NCBI RefSeq assembly: GCF_006539985.1
Contig: NZ_BJOB01000027.1
Location: 1-33,902 of the forward strand
Direction: 5' to 3'
DNA: 33,902 nt
Origin: Kurthia gibsonii
GTDB lineage: Bacteria; Bacillota; Bacilli; Bacillales_A; Planococcaceae
Within the stretch, counting starts at the first letter, position 1. Every line of letters starts with the position of its first letter. The position numbers and the translations under genes are program-made. The notes under the pieces were generated by a model. That model was given only the letters and a program-made list of their open reading frames with translations. It ran no database searches and was not told where the DNA came from. This document shows positions 17,270-25,573 of the stretch, one piece after another.

Positions 17270-17572
17270 TTAAGCATAGGTACTCACAATGTGTCCCTTC
17301 CCTGTAATTTCAGCAATTGTTTTTCCTTCAGTTTTTTTAATAAGCACAGGTTTCATAGGCGGAAATGGTAATACATCATGTTCACGTTCCGTCTCTCTTT
17401 CCGTCTCTTCAAAAATACGAGCCATAGTTCGCTCACGACTTTTTTCAGAACGGGTTTGCTTTCGAACTATCTCTACAGCCATAATTTGTCCATAAGGTTC
17501 TGACAAACTAGCTCTTTGAATGTTCGCATATTGTGTAGACTGATACGGTGTAATTGGTAGAATATAGCCCAT
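17270..17572 (-). CDS. Hypothetical protein with charged central segment
   Basis: A 100-aa protein I do not recognise. It starts MGYILPITPYQSTQYANIQ, has a highly charged Arg/Glu-rich middle (about residues 37-66, probably helical), and ends in a small module GKTIAEITGKGHIVSTYA. There is no signal peptide or membrane segment. The ATG is preceded by AGAAGGAGGAG at good spacing, and terminators flank both sides, so it is a genuine single-gene unit. Tyr/Gln-rich starts of this kind occur in short uncharacterised Bacillales proteins, but I cannot name a family. Confidence 0.7.
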   Translation of the reverse strand: MGYILPITPYQSTQYANIQRASLSEPYGQIMAVEIVRKQTRSEKSRERTMARIFEETERETEREHDVLPFPPMKPVLIKKTEGKTIAEITGKGHIVSTYA

Positions 17573-17666
17573 ACCTATCTCCTCCTTCTTACAAACTAAT
17601 ACCCGGTTATTATATTTTTAACACATGAAGAATTAAATTTTTTGTGTTTTCAACCTTTAATATAAA

Positions 17667-17704
17667 AAAGTGAAGAATCGCAAGCTATTGCGACTCTCCA
17701 CTTT
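17667..17704 (-). terminator. Terminator of mgtE
   Basis: A 17-base arm AAAGTGAAGAATCGCAA (17667-17683) pairs with TTGCGACTCTCCACTTT (17688-17704) with two or three mismatches. A T run follows on the minus strand. Confidence 0.8.
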
Positions 17705-17709
17705 GTTGA

Positions 17710-19086
17710 TTACATTAATCTATCGATAAATACAGTCGCAATACCTAAATAAATTAAGATGGATGTAATATCATTTAATGTTGTAATAAATGGACCAGAA
17801 GCTACTGCTGGGTCAATTTTTAAACGATGCATTAATAACGGAATAATCGAACCTGCTACTGTTGCGACGAAGATTGAACAAGCAATCGCTGTTGCAACTA
17901 ATAAACCAAGTAGCGCTTCACTTTGCCATAAATAAACGATTAAAAAGGCTACAATCCCACAAACAATTCCCATAATGACACCTGTTAAACCTTCACGCAC
18001 TAATAACTTCATCTTACTTTCTTCTTCTACATCACCTGTCGCAATACCGCGTACAGCCACCGCTAATGCTTGTGTACCACTATTCCCAGATGTTCCACCG
18101 ATTAGTGGAATAAATGCCGCAAGTAACGCAACTTTTTCTAATGTGACAGTAAATAAATCAATTAAATTCGCTGTTAACATACCTAATAATAGTAAAATAA
18201 CAAGCCATGGTAAACGCTTTTTAGCCGCTTGGAATGGATTCGTATCGAATGTATCCATATCCGAAACACCGGCTAGTTTTGAGTAGTCTTCACTCGCCTC
18301 TTCATCGATAACGTCGATAATATCATCGACTGTAATAATTCCAAGCATTTCACCTTGTGAATTAATAACGGGAACTGCTAAGAAGTTATAGTCTTTCATT
18401 ACTTGTGCAACATCTTCTTGGTCATCCGTTACGTTCACACTTACGACACGCTCATTCATAATATCGTGAATGAGTGTATCTTCTGCTGCAATAATTAAAT
18501 CTCTTAAAGAAATAACGCCTACTAAATGATTAGCATCATCCACAACGTAAATATAGTAGATGGTTTCGGCATCTGGTGCTGCATTACGCAAAATATTCAT
18601 CGCAGAGCGAACTGTTGAATTCGCTGGAATACTTACATATTCCGTCGTCATAATCGAACCTGCTGTATGTTTTTCGTAGTATAATAAATCGCGAATGTCT
18701 TCCGCTGATTTTTGGTCCATTATTTTTAAGAAATGGCTAACACGATCTTGTCCTAGTTCATTTAATACGTCTACCGCGTCATCCGTATACATCTCTGAAA
18801 TCATCTGAGCTGCATACGTACTTTCCATCTCATCAATGAAAGGTAAGTAGTTTTCATCATCTAACTCTAAAGCCTCGAACACCGTTGACATCTCTTTCGG
18901 GGACAAGTATTGATAGATAATCTGCCGTATATCTGGGCCCACCTTCTCATAAAACTGTGCCTGATCATATGGATGCAGCGCTAAATATTCCTCACGAAAA
19001 GCATCCGTCTCACCTGTTTGCAACAAGTCACGTAAATGTTCTTCATCGTATTGCACTTCATCTTTTTCCATTTTTTCGTCCATCAT
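17710..19086 (-). CDS. mgtE: Magnesium transporter MgtE
   Basis: A 458-aa Mg2+ channel/transporter. The cytosolic N domain of helical repeats comes first (about 20-125), then two CBS domains (about 130-255, with AGSIMTTEYVSIP and VPVINSQGEMLGIITVDDI). Five membrane helices follow (about 275-455), including PLIGGTSGNSGTQALAVAVRG, the conserved pore-lining region, and PAVASGPFITTLND. N and CBS domains gate the channel by binding Mg2+. I chose ATG 19086, spaced correctly from GAGGAGGGG; the open frame extends 16 codons further up but through the ribosome site. A structured leader precedes it (see entry) and a strong terminator follows. Confidence 0.94.
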   Translation of the reverse strand: MMDEKMEKDEVQYDEEHLRDLLQTGETDAFREEYLALHPYDQAQFYEKVGPDIRQIIYQYLSPKEMSTVFEALELDDENYLPFIDEMESTYAAQMISEMYTDDAVDVLNELGQDRVSHFLKIMDQKSAEDIRDLLYYEKHTAGSIMTTEYVSIPANSTVRSAMNILRNAAPDAETIYYIYVVDDANHLVGVISLRDLIIAAEDTLIHDIMNERVVSVNVTDDQEDVAQVMKDYNFLAVPVINSQGEMLGIITVDDIIDVIDEEASEDYSKLAGVSDMDTFDTNPFQAAKKRLPWLVILLLLGMLTANLIDLFTVTLEKVALLAAFIPLIGGTSGNSGTQALAVAVRGIATGDVEEESKMKLLVREGLTGVIMGIVCGIVAFLIVYLWQSEALLGLLVATAIACSIFVATVAGSIIPLLMHRLKIDPAVASGPFITTLNDITSILIYLGIATVFIDRLM

Positions 19087-19199
19087 GCATGTCCCCTCCT
19101 CTAGGGCTCTTGTTATTTGTTTATGAAGAGACATTTAGATTTCGAGGAAGTCTAAATGTATCAGAACCAATCTTCATAAATATGACTTTTTTAAATCAC
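19087..19199 (-). promoter_or_regulatory. Structured 5' leader of mgtE with possible ribosome-site sequestration
   Basis: A 10-bp outer stem (TTTATGAAGA at 19171-19180 with its partner at 19120-19129, minus-strand reading) encloses a 12-base strand and an inner 9-bp hairpin (19131-19139 with 19151-19159). The inner loop reads CTTCCTCGAAA on the minus strand. Its CTTCCTC can pair over seven bases (one G-U) with GAGGAGG of the mgtE ribosome site (19095-19101). I see no match to the M-box Mg2+ riboswitch. Function as a control element is inference from structure and position. Confidence 0.5.
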
Positions 19200-19205
19200 T
19201 TACTA

Positions 19206-19234
19206 ATAATAGTGCTTTAAATAGAAAATGTGAA
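19206..19234 (-). promoter_or_regulatory. Candidate sigma-A promoter of mgtE
   Basis: Minus strand: TTCACA (19229-19234), a 17-base spacer, TATTAT (19206-19211). Transcription would start near 19199, just before the structured leader. Confidence 0.55.
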
Positions 19235-19361
19235 CCTTTTTTTCAAACATCCACAACTATCTATACTATCACTGCTCTCTACTACTTCTCAACTGTTAAG
19301 CCAATAAAAAAAGAACCTTTACTTTATGTTCACAATAAAATAAGATTTTTCACTCAAATGG

Positions 19362-20054
19362 TTATCGAATTTTTACATAGTAAGAAGCAGTGATAACATG
19401 TGTTTTTTCATAATGATAAAGGAGTGATAAGCCGTACTGCTGGAGTAAGGCTACAACTTCTTCATCTGTAATAGGCACTAACTGCTCGCCAATTGACGCA
19501 CGAAACTTCTCCCACTCTTTCTCCGTTGCGCCTTTTCGTAACATGCCTACACGCCAAACATCAAGTTGTTGTTCAAAATCTGCACGACCAATCTTCCCAT
19601 TTATACTCGATAAGAAGAGTGTACCCCCTACTTTTAAACGCGCGGAAATCGCTTGAATCAATTGGCGTTTTTCATCGTCTGTCTGTAAAAAATGGAGAAC
19701 GAGATGACAGGTGATAAGATCGACTGCATCCACCTCTACTTCATGGAAAGGTTTTGCAATGTGCTGAATATCTGCTTCTTTCCCTTCTTGTATTAGACGA
19801 TATTTCGCAAGTTCAAACATTTTTTCTGATGGATCAATTGCGAAATAACGTGCTTTCGGTAAAACATCAATGAGTGTACTCAGTTCCTGTCCTCCACCAG
19901 CACCTACAATAGCGACGGAATGAACTTCTCGGCAATCGGTTACAACAATATCTTGCATCACTTCAAAAATCGATGCATAGTTTAAAATACGTTTTCGAAT
20001 TGTTTCGTTGTATTGCATTGCTTTGTCATGTTCCCACTGGAATGGATTCCCCAT
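19362..20054 (-). CDS. Class I SAM-dependent methyltransferase
   Basis: A 230-aa protein. The Rossmann SAM-binding motif I is VAIVGAGGGQEL near residue 46, followed by the acidic motif II (YFAIDPSEKMFELA) and motif IV (DLITCHLVLHFL). Closest in style to small-molecule methyltransferases of the Methyltransf_11/25 type. I chose the ATG at 20054, with AAAGGAG about 8 bases upstream; the TTG at 20063 overlaps that ribosome site. It stands alone, divergent from the NUDIX gene. The substrate cannot be inferred. Confidence 0.85.
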   Translation of the reverse strand: MGNPFQWEHDKAMQYNETIRKRILNYASIFEVMQDIVVTDCREVHSVAIVGAGGGQELSTLIDVLPKARYFAIDPSEKMFELAKYRLIQEGKEADIQHIAKPFHEVEVDAVDLITCHLVLHFLQTDDEKRQLIQAISARLKVGGTLFLSSINGKIGRADFEQQLDVWRVGMLRKGATEKEWEKFRASIGEQLVPITDEEVVALLQQYGLSLLYHYEKTHVITASYYVKIR

Positions 20055-20171
20055 ATATGCCAACTCCTTTTCTTATGAAAATTACCGTGAAACCTCTATA
20101 CTACATATTATACCCTTTTCATTATTGTAATCATTTCAAAATAGAAGTGCGAATACGAGAGGTGGCACATC

Positions 20172-20696
20172 ATGGAAGAATTTTTTGATATTTATAATCG
20201 AGATCGTATAAAGCAGCACCGACAAGTAAGACGCGGTGACCCACTTCCACCGGAAGATTTACACATAGTCATTCATGTCTGTATTTTTAACGAACGTGGT
20301 GAATTACTTATTCAACAACGACATAAAACTAAGAATAGTTGGCCTAATTTGTATGATGTAAGTTGCGGTGGCGCAGCACTTGTAGGCGAAACAAGTCAAC
20401 AAGCAGCAGCGCGTGAATTGTATGAGGAGCTTGGTATTATGTATGATTTTTCAGAGATACGTCCTCAATTAACGATGAACTTCACACGTGGTTTTGATGA
20501 TTACTATATTATTGAATCATCTGTAGATGTTCATACATTACAACTACAAGAAGATGAAGTACAAGAAGCGCATTTTGCGACAAAAGAGGAAGTATTACAA
20601 TTGCTACGAACAGAACAATTTGTACCTTATTTTGAAAGCTTTATTCACTTATTATTTGAAGCCAAAACAGCTTACGGTTCTGTTAAAAATCAATAA
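20172..20696 (+). CDS. NUDIX hydrolase, IPP isomerase-like (YfcD type)
   Basis: A 174-aa protein with an intact Nudix box at residues 67-89: GAALVGE, then seven residues, then RELYEELGI. Nearby RRGDPLPPEDLHIVIHVCIFN and RHKTKNSWPNLYDVSCGG resemble the YfcD/isopentenyl-diphosphate isomerase-like branch. Nudix enzymes hydrolyse nucleoside diphosphate derivatives; the residues needed for true isomerase activity cannot be confirmed by eye. The start at 20172 is preceded by GAGGTGG. It is convergent with the small membrane protein gene downstream. Confidence 0.88.
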   Translation: MEEFFDIYNRDRIKQHRQVRRGDPLPPEDLHIVIHVCIFNERGELLIQQRHKTKNSWPNLYDVSCGGAALVGETSQQAAARELYEELGIMYDFSEIRPQLTMNFTRGFDDYYIIESSVDVHTLQLQEDEVQEAHFATKEEVLQLLRTEQFVPYFESFIHLLFEAKTAYGSVKNQ

Positions 20697-20698
20697 AA

Positions 20699-20733
20699 AA
20701 AGAGATGCGGAGAAAATTCCTCTGCTTCTCTTT
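20699..20733 (-). terminator. Terminator of the relQ-nadK-rluA-family operon
   Basis: AAAGAG-GC-GAG pairs with CTC-GC-CTCTTT around the loop AAAATTC, with mismatches. On the minus strand it is followed by TTTTTTT; on the plus strand the T run is short, so it mainly serves the minus-strand operon. Confidence 0.7.
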
Positions 20734-20735
20734 GG

Positions 20736-20888
20736 TTACTTCAAAATCGAAAAGATTAAGTCACCTTTGGATTCTGGTTCATAGCTATTCTTTTCAGATT
20801 CAGCAGCTGTCTTGTTTTGTGCGATGAAGAAAGCAACACCAACAAGACATAAACTAACAATTAGTAAACTTATTTTCTTTTTCATCAT
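20736..20888 (-). CDS. Small membrane-anchored protein of 49-50 aa
   Basis: Starts MMKKKISLLIVSLCLVGVAF: a basic N-terminus and one hydrophobic segment, then a polar tail (ESEKNSYEPESKGD) ending IFSILK. There is no lipobox; the only Cys is inside the hydrophobic run. The first ATG directly follows the TAA of the upstream pseudouridine synthase gene (TAAATGATG), and the ribosome site AAAGGAGAG lies in that gene's last codons, so translation is coupled. A terminator follows its stop. No family is recognised; probably a single-pass membrane or secreted small protein. Confidence 0.72.
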   Translation of the reverse strand: MMKKKISLLIVSLCLVGVAFFIAQNKTAAESEKNSYEPESKGDLIFSILK

Positions 20889-21788
20889 TTACTCTCCTTT
20901 TAGTTGAGCAATTTCAGCTGGTAATGCAGCTTCAAATATAATCGGCTCGTTCGTAACCGGATGCGCAAGTGATACATAGACACAATGCAGCGCCTGACGC
21001 GATAAAAAGACTGTGCTTCCACCATATAATTCATCCCCAACAAGTGGATGACCGATCGATGCCATATGGACACGAATTTGATGTGTACGTCCTGTATAAA
21101 GTTTTAATCGAACGTGCGTCATTGGCTGTCCCTCTTTTGTGAATCGTTTTAGAACAGTATAGGCCGTATGTGCGTATTGACCATGCTCTGAAACTGTACG
21201 TTCCACCATACTCGCCTCTTTTCGAGCAATCGGTGCAATAATTTCGGCCTGATTTTGCTCGACATGTCCTTCCACAATCGCTTCATATTCACGATGAATC
21301 TCATGCTTTTTTTGACGTTCAGATAGAATGTAATGAATGTAGCTATGCTTTGCAACACACATTAATCCTGAAGTATCACGGTCTAAACGGTTTACAATAT
21401 GTACTGTTGACGCAATGTTCTTCTTCTGAAAATAATGCACTAAACGACTTGCGACACTATCCTCCTGATGTAAATAAGAAGGGATGGTCGCAAGTCCCTC
21501 TGGCTTATTTAAGACGATAATTTCTGCATCTTCATACACAATATCGAGTGACTTTGAACTCGGTTGAATATGTTCACTCGGCTGTTCTAACGGAAAATAA
21601 ATCGTCACGAGGTCGCCTACCGATAGCATATGTCGCACTGTCTTTTCTTCGTTATTGACAAGTAATTGTCCACCGCGATGTTTAATCGCTGTTAATCCTT
21701 TTTTAGAAATTCCAAAAGAAGAAAGAGCCTCGCGTAGAAGCTCTTCTTTTGTTGCTTGAAATTGAATCGAATATCGTTGTTCTGTCAT
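20889..21788 (-). CDS. RluA-family RNA pseudouridine synthase (YjbO-like)
   Basis: A 299-aa enzyme converting uridine to pseudouridine in RNA. The catalytic motif is RLDRDTSGL at 134-142 with D136 as nucleophile, and the RluA C-terminal pattern TGRTHQIRVHMASIGHPLVGD is clear. The first 65 residues resemble an S4-like RNA-binding region. It corresponds to B. subtilis YjbO, downstream of nadK there too, with one base between genes. Whether 23S rRNA or tRNA is the target cannot be told. The end of the gene carries the ribosome site for the small membrane protein. Confidence 0.92.
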   Translation of the reverse strand: MTEQRYSIQFQATKEELLREALSSFGISKKGLTAIKHRGGQLLVNNEEKTVRHMLSVGDLVTIYFPLEQPSEHIQPSSKSLDIVYEDAEIIVLNKPEGLATIPSYLHQEDSVASRLVHYFQKKNIASTVHIVNRLDRDTSGLMCVAKHSYIHYILSERQKKHEIHREYEAIVEGHVEQNQAEIIAPIARKEASMVERTVSEHGQYAHTAYTVLKRFTKEGQPMTHVRLKLYTGRTHQIRVHMASIGHPLVGDELYGGSTVFLSRQALHCVYVSLAHPVTNEPIIFEAALPAEIAQLKGE

Positions 21789-21789
21789 A

Positions 21790-22599
21790 TTAATCCTTTA
21801 AATCGCTGTCGATGAATGAATCATGTACACGTTGCCAGAATGGGAATGCTTTAAATCGAGCAAAACGTACTTTTTCTTCTGCGACACGATATTGTATTGA
21901 TTTTACATTTTTGTGTAGTAATTGTACGTGGTCTACCGTTACCATAAAGTCTTCCGCCTGAACGGGCTTTAAAACACATGTATGATGTGCCGGTAAAATA
22001 AGCGATGAACCAACTGTACGGAATACACGATTGTTAATGGAAGCCATCTCTGTAATTTGGAAACCTTCTAATGATGGGTGTAAAATGGCACCGCCTAACG
22101 CCTTGTTATACGCTGTACTACCCGATGGCGTTGATACACAAAGACCATCTCCGCGGAAACGTTCGAAACGTCGCTCATTTAATTCGACGTCCATCACAAG
22201 TGTGACTTCAGGTGATTTAACCGTCGATTCATTCAGCGCAAGGTATGTAAAATTCTCGTCTGAATTTTGATAGTTAATCGTCACTTCAAGAAGCGGATAT
22301 TCAATCGCACGAAACTCCTTTTTCGAAATCGCAATGACTAGCTTTTCTAATTCTTCTGGTTGCCAATCTGCATAAAAACCTAAATGACCTGTATGAATAC
22401 CTACAAAAGCAACTTCAGATAACATATGTGTGTAACGATGGAATGCATGAAGTAATGTCCCATCTCCACCAATTGATAACACAATATCCGGCTTTTCTTC
22501 ATTTAATTCTAAACCAAAATCAGTTAAATGCGTAATCGCTCGCTCTGCTAGTTCGTTTGATGTTTGGTCGTTTCTAGATTGAATAGCGAATCTCATCAT
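21790..22599 (-). CDS. nadK: NAD kinase
   Basis: A 269-aa ATP- (or polyphosphate-) dependent NAD kinase that makes NADP. The GGDGT motif is at 44-48 and the glycine-rich NE/D region (LNESTVKSP) and [15 protein letters not shown] motif follow, as in B. subtilis NadF/YjbN. The start ATG overlaps the relQ stop (ATGA), with AAGGGGG upstream; the next in-frame ATG (22596) is an alternative. The length is typical. It is in an operon with the alarmone synthetase RelQ, an arrangement conserved in Bacillales. Confidence 0.95.
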   Translation of the reverse strand: MMRFAIQSRNDQTSNELAERAITHLTDFGLELNEEKPDIVLSIGGDGTLLHAFHRYTHMLSEVAFVGIHTGHLGFYADWQPEELEKLVIAISKKEFRAIEYPLLEVTINYQNSDENFTYLALNESTVKSPEVTLVMDVELNERRFERFRGDGLCVSTPSGSTAYNKALGGAILHPSLEGFQITEMASINNRVFRTVGSSLILPAHHTCVLKPVQAEDFMVTVDHVQLLHKNVKSIQYRVAEEKVRFARFKAFPFWQRVHDSFIDSDLKD

Positions 22600-23273
22600 G
22601 ACGATTGATCCCCCTTCTCCTCATCAGATTCTACGTTCGGCTTCGTTAACTCTTTATACTCTGTAAAATATTGCTGTGCTTCATGAATTTCATTTCGAAT
22701 GAGCGACATTTCTTCATCTAAACGAAATGCTGCTTCTGCTGCAAACTGCAAGCGCTTCATAATTTCCTCAGGAAATTCACCTTTATATTTATAATTTAAT
22801 GAATGCTCAATTGATGCCCAAAAGTTCATCGCCAATGTACGAATTTGAATTTCAGCTAAAATTTTCATTTCGCCTTTAATTGTTGCAACAGGATATTCAA
22901 TAATTACATGGTAAGAACGATATCCACTTGTTTTTACATTAGTAATGTAATCTTTTTCTTCTATAATCTTTAAATCGTTTCGCTGGCGAAGTAGCTCAAT
23001 GACCGTATGAATATCATCGACAAACTGACACATGATGCGAACACCTGCGATATCTTGTAGTTCATGCGCTAATTTTGTAGATGGCTCAAAAACAAGTCCT
23101 TTTTCTAACGTTTTATCGTAAATACTTGCGAGTGGCTTCACACGTCCTGTCACAAACTCGATTGGTGACGTTTGATTCGTCTTTTGAAATTGTGTACGAA
23201 TGCCTTTTAGTTTAATTTTTAATTCGTCTACGGCTTGTTTATAGGGCTGCAAAAATCGATCCCATTGTCCCAT
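22596..23273 (-). CDS. relQ: GTP pyrophosphokinase, small alarmone synthetase RelQ (SAS1, YjbM)
   Basis: A 225-aa (p)ppGpp synthetase with a synthetase domain only. Characteristic motifs are [11 protein letters not shown], the [11 protein letters not shown] region, [13 protein letters not shown] and [22 protein letters not shown], as in the RelQ/SAS1 group. It makes the stringent-response alarmone from ATP and GTP/GDP as a homotetramer in characterised members. The C-terminal tail (about 185-225) is acidic. The start at 23273 has AAGGGGGTC upstream. It overlaps nadK by four bases, and a YjbL-like gene ends 20 bases upstream. Confidence 0.94.
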   Translation of the reverse strand: MGQWDRFLQPYKQAVDELKIKLKGIRTQFQKTNQTSPIEFVTGRVKPLASIYDKTLEKGLVFEPSTKLAHELQDIAGVRIMCQFVDDIHTVIELLRQRNDLKIIEEKDYITNVKTSGYRSYHVIIEYPVATIKGEMKILAEIQIRTLAMNFWASIEHSLNYKYKGEFPEEIMKRLQFAAEAAFRLDEEMSLIRNEIHEAQQYFTEYKELTKPNVESDEEKGDQSS

Positions 23274-23293
23274 GACAAGACCCCCTTAACGTC

Positions 23294-23683
23294 TTAGGCT
23301 TCTGCTAAAATTGCTGAGAATGCTTCTTCAACAGCTGTGACAAAAGCTTCTCCATAATTTGAATTTCCTTCTATATTAAATAACAATGCTTGCAATTCTT
23401 CAAACATTCCTGTTAGTGTGATGGCTTCTTCTCCAATGACAACAGCTGGATCTTGTTCTTGTTGAATCATTTGGACTAATGCATCCCACGAAGATTGTTG
23501 AAATACGAAATAACTAAATGCATCATTCTCATCAATGACATAAATAAAAGCCATCTCATCTGAATCTGTAATGACGCGATTCGCTGGCTGCCACTGTCCT
23601 TCTGGGGCAGTTGTTAATGTGAACTGAATAGCTCCTTCATTATTTGAGCCTTCATGAATTAAATACGTTTTTCTCACTGTCAT
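23294..23683 (-). CDS. YjbL-like hypothetical protein
   Basis: A 129-aa acidic, soluble protein of unknown function starting MTVRKTYLIHEGSNNEGAI, with no signal or membrane segment. Position (between the CYTH gene yjbK and relQ) and size agree with B. subtilis YjbL (about 122 aa). GGAAGGGAAG precedes the ATG at 23683. It is the first gene of the operon continuing to relQ, nadK and the rluA-family gene. The neighbour suggests a link to alarmone metabolism, but nothing in the sequence shows it. Confidence 0.75.
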   Translation of the reverse strand: MTVRKTYLIHEGSNNEGAIQFTLTTAPEGQWQPANRVITDSDEMAFIYVIDENDAFSYFVFQQSSWDALVQMIQQEQDPAVVIGEEAITLTGMFEELQALLFNIEGNSNYGEAFVTAVEEAFSAILAEA

Positions 23684-23787
23684 CTTCCCTTCCGATTATC
23701 TCTCGTATATTTTATCATAAGACAGTAGTATTATTACAGTAACATTCCGTTTTTCGTAGACAACTGATTTGAAAGGATGATTCCACT

Positions 23788-24378
23788 ATGTCGCAAGAAT
23801 TAGAAATTGAATTTAAAAATTTACTTACACCATCTGAATTTGAACAATTAATCGCACATTTCCATGTAGAACCAGAAGCTTTTCACTTACAACACAATCA
23901 TTATTTTGATACAAAAGAGCAAGCACTTCGCCACTTAAAATCCGGACTTCGCATTCGTCAAACACCGACGAAAAATGAAGTAACATTAAAAGAACCAACG
24001 AATGGTATCGCACTAACTGAAACGACTGATTCTCTCACATTAGATGAAGCAGAGGCCATTTTACAAGGAACTCAAGATTTCCCTGAAGGTGACGTAAAAA
24101 ACAGGCTACAATCTCTACATATTGACAGCAAAGAACTACAAAAAATTGGTACACTTTCAACGAATCGTGCCGAAATAAAATATAAAGGCGGTTTATTAGT
24201 ATTTGATTATTCACAGTATGCCGACCAAGAGGACTACGAGTTAGAATATGAAGTACAGGACGAAGTAAGTGGTCGATTCATATTCCAAGAACTATTACAA
24301 TCACTTCACGTTCCAGTTCGCCCAGCAAAAAAGAAGCTTGCACGATTCATGCAAGCTATTCAAAATAAAAAGGAGTAA
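23788..24378 (+). CDS. CYTH domain protein (YjbK-like, putative triphosphatase/adenylyl-cyclase fold)
   Basis: A 196-aa protein with the N-terminal signature ExExK at residues 6-10 (EIEFK), alternating charged residues typical of the triphosphate tunnel fold (RLPTKNEVTLKEP-like segment, residues about 50-75), and a C-terminal RPAKKKLARFMQ. It corresponds to B. subtilis YjbK (190 aa). CYTH proteins often hydrolyse inorganic triphosphate or related compounds. GAAAGGATG upstream supports the start. It is followed within 7 bases by the lytic transglycosylase gene. Confidence 0.88.
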   Translation: MSQELEIEFKNLLTPSEFEQLIAHFHVEPEAFHLQHNHYFDTKEQALRHLKSGLRIRQTPTKNEVTLKEPTNGIALTETTDSLTLDEAEAILQGTQDFPEGDVKNRLQSLHIDSKELQKIGTLSTNRAEIKYKGGLLVFDYSQYADQEDYELEYEVQDEVSGRFIFQELLQSLHVPVRPAKKKLARFMQAIQNKKE

Positions 24379-24384
24379 GGTCAC

Positions 24385-25200
24385 ATGGATATATCTGCTT
24401 TACAGCAAATGGTTCAATTACAAGCACTTTCTCAAATGACATCTGGTAATCAAGAAAATTCAAGTTCTTCACCTGCTACAGGAGATGCTTCTTTCCAATC
24501 ATTATTTAATCAAGCTTTAAGCGGTCAAACACAGAATAGTTCGGCGACACCTAACTTAACGCAATCACTTGGCTTAACAAATGGGTTGAATTCATTAAGT
24601 CAAAATAACACATCAGCTATGGCAGCGATGTTAATTAGTTCACTGAGCGCTTCACTTGCGTCTAATTTACTTGGTGGTACATCAGGCGTATCAAATAATG
24701 TGGGAACGAATCCTGCTAATATGTATCAACAATATGTAAATACTTATCAAACGAATGCAGCGAAAACCGATACAATCGCACCAACATCAAGTAACTCACC
24801 TAAGACGAAGTATGATGCCATCATCAAGAAAGCTTCTGAAACTTATGGCATTCCTGAAAAGATGATTAAAGCAGTTATTAAACAAGAATCAGACTTTAAT
24901 CCGACTATTAAAAGTTACGCTGGTGCAGCTGGTTTAATGCAGTTAATGCCTGCAACTGCAGCTCATGTAGGTGTAACGGATGTTTATAACCCTGAGCAAA
25001 ATATCATGGGCGGTACGAAATATTTACGCATGATGCTCGATAAATTCGGTGGCGATTATAAAATGATGCTTGCCGCATATAACGCAGGACCTGGAAATGT
25101 CATGAAGTATAAGGGCATCCCACCATTTAACGAAACTCAGAATTATGTAAAAAAAGTGATGAATAGCTACCAAGCATCATATTGCATTGAAACAAATTAA
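24385..25200 (+). CDS. Soluble lytic transglycosylase (SLT domain)
   Basis: A 271-aa peptidoglycan lytic transglycosylase; the C-terminal SLT domain spans about 145-265. The catalytic glutamate is E168 in KQESDFNP; GLMQLMPATAAHVG and AAYNAGPGNV are standard SLT motifs. The first 140 residues are Ser/Gln/Asn-rich low complexity with no signal peptide or membrane segment, which is unusual for a cell-wall enzyme. The B. subtilis counterpart here is YjbJ/CwlQ (181 aa), so the N-terminal extension is longer. AAAGGAG upstream supports ATG 24385. Export route is unclear. Confidence 0.9.
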   Translation: MDISALQQMVQLQALSQMTSGNQENSSSSPATGDASFQSLFNQALSGQTQNSSATPNLTQSLGLTNGLNSLSQNNTSAMAAMLISSLSASLASNLLGGTSGVSNNVGTNPANMYQQYVNTYQTNAAKTDTIAPTSSNSPKTKYDAIIKKASETYGIPEKMIKAVIKQESDFNPTIKSYAGAAGLMQLMPATAAHVGVTDVYNPEQNIMGGTKYLRMMLDKFGGDYKMMLAAYNAGPGNVMKYKGIPPFNETQNYVKKVMNSYQASYCIETN

Positions 25201-25231
25201 GAGGCATGCCAAAAATGGCTTGTCTCTTTTA
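25199..25231 (+). terminator. Terminator of the CYTH-SLT operon
   Basis: AAGAG-CA-GCCA stem with TGGC-TG-CTCTTTT around the loop AAAA, followed by a T-rich run on the plus strand. Confidence 0.75.
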
Positions 25232-25512
25232 ATATGAATGACCTTTTATCTCTACAAAATACTTTATTTACTTATGATCTATTTGTTTTATACTATGTAA
25301 GTATTGTTTTTTCAAACACATTTTTTCTTTTTACATACTTTGTCTTATTACCGGGACCAACATCAAATTCATCTTATTACATTAGTCACAAAATACTATT
25401 TTACATTCTATTAAAAGAGTATTAATGACTGAAAAGTATATCTTTTTCGTTCTTTTTTCACATAGTTCTAACGAAACCACTTCCCTTTTTTCATATTTCA
25501 GAAACCATTTGT
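25232..25512. other. Intergenic AT-rich region, no gene seen
   Basis: Nearly 300 bases between the transglycosylase terminator and the yjbI promoter. A 63-residue open frame (25234-25425) has no ribosome site and very biased composition; I treat the stretch as noncoding. I saw no clear hairpin or repeat. Confidence 0.6.
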
Positions 25513-25541
25513 TTGAGAAATTTGAAGTCAGTTGATATGAT
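25513..25541 (+). promoter_or_regulatory. Sigma-A promoter of yjbI-yjbH
   Basis: TTGAGA (25513-25518), a 17-base spacer, TATGAT (25536-25541), 33 bases upstream of the yjbI start codon. Confidence 0.65.
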
Positions 25542-25573
25542 AGATATACAGTTCAAGTAAAGGAGTATGATTC

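Noticed and set aside
19087-19234. M-box magnesium riboswitch before mgtE
   Set aside because: The leader is about 110 bases and shows none of the M-box conserved blocks; I keep it only as an unclassified structured leader.
25234-25425. 63-residue frame after the lytic transglycosylase
   Set aside because: No ribosome site, very AT-rich and hydrophobic by composition, starts in the terminator region.
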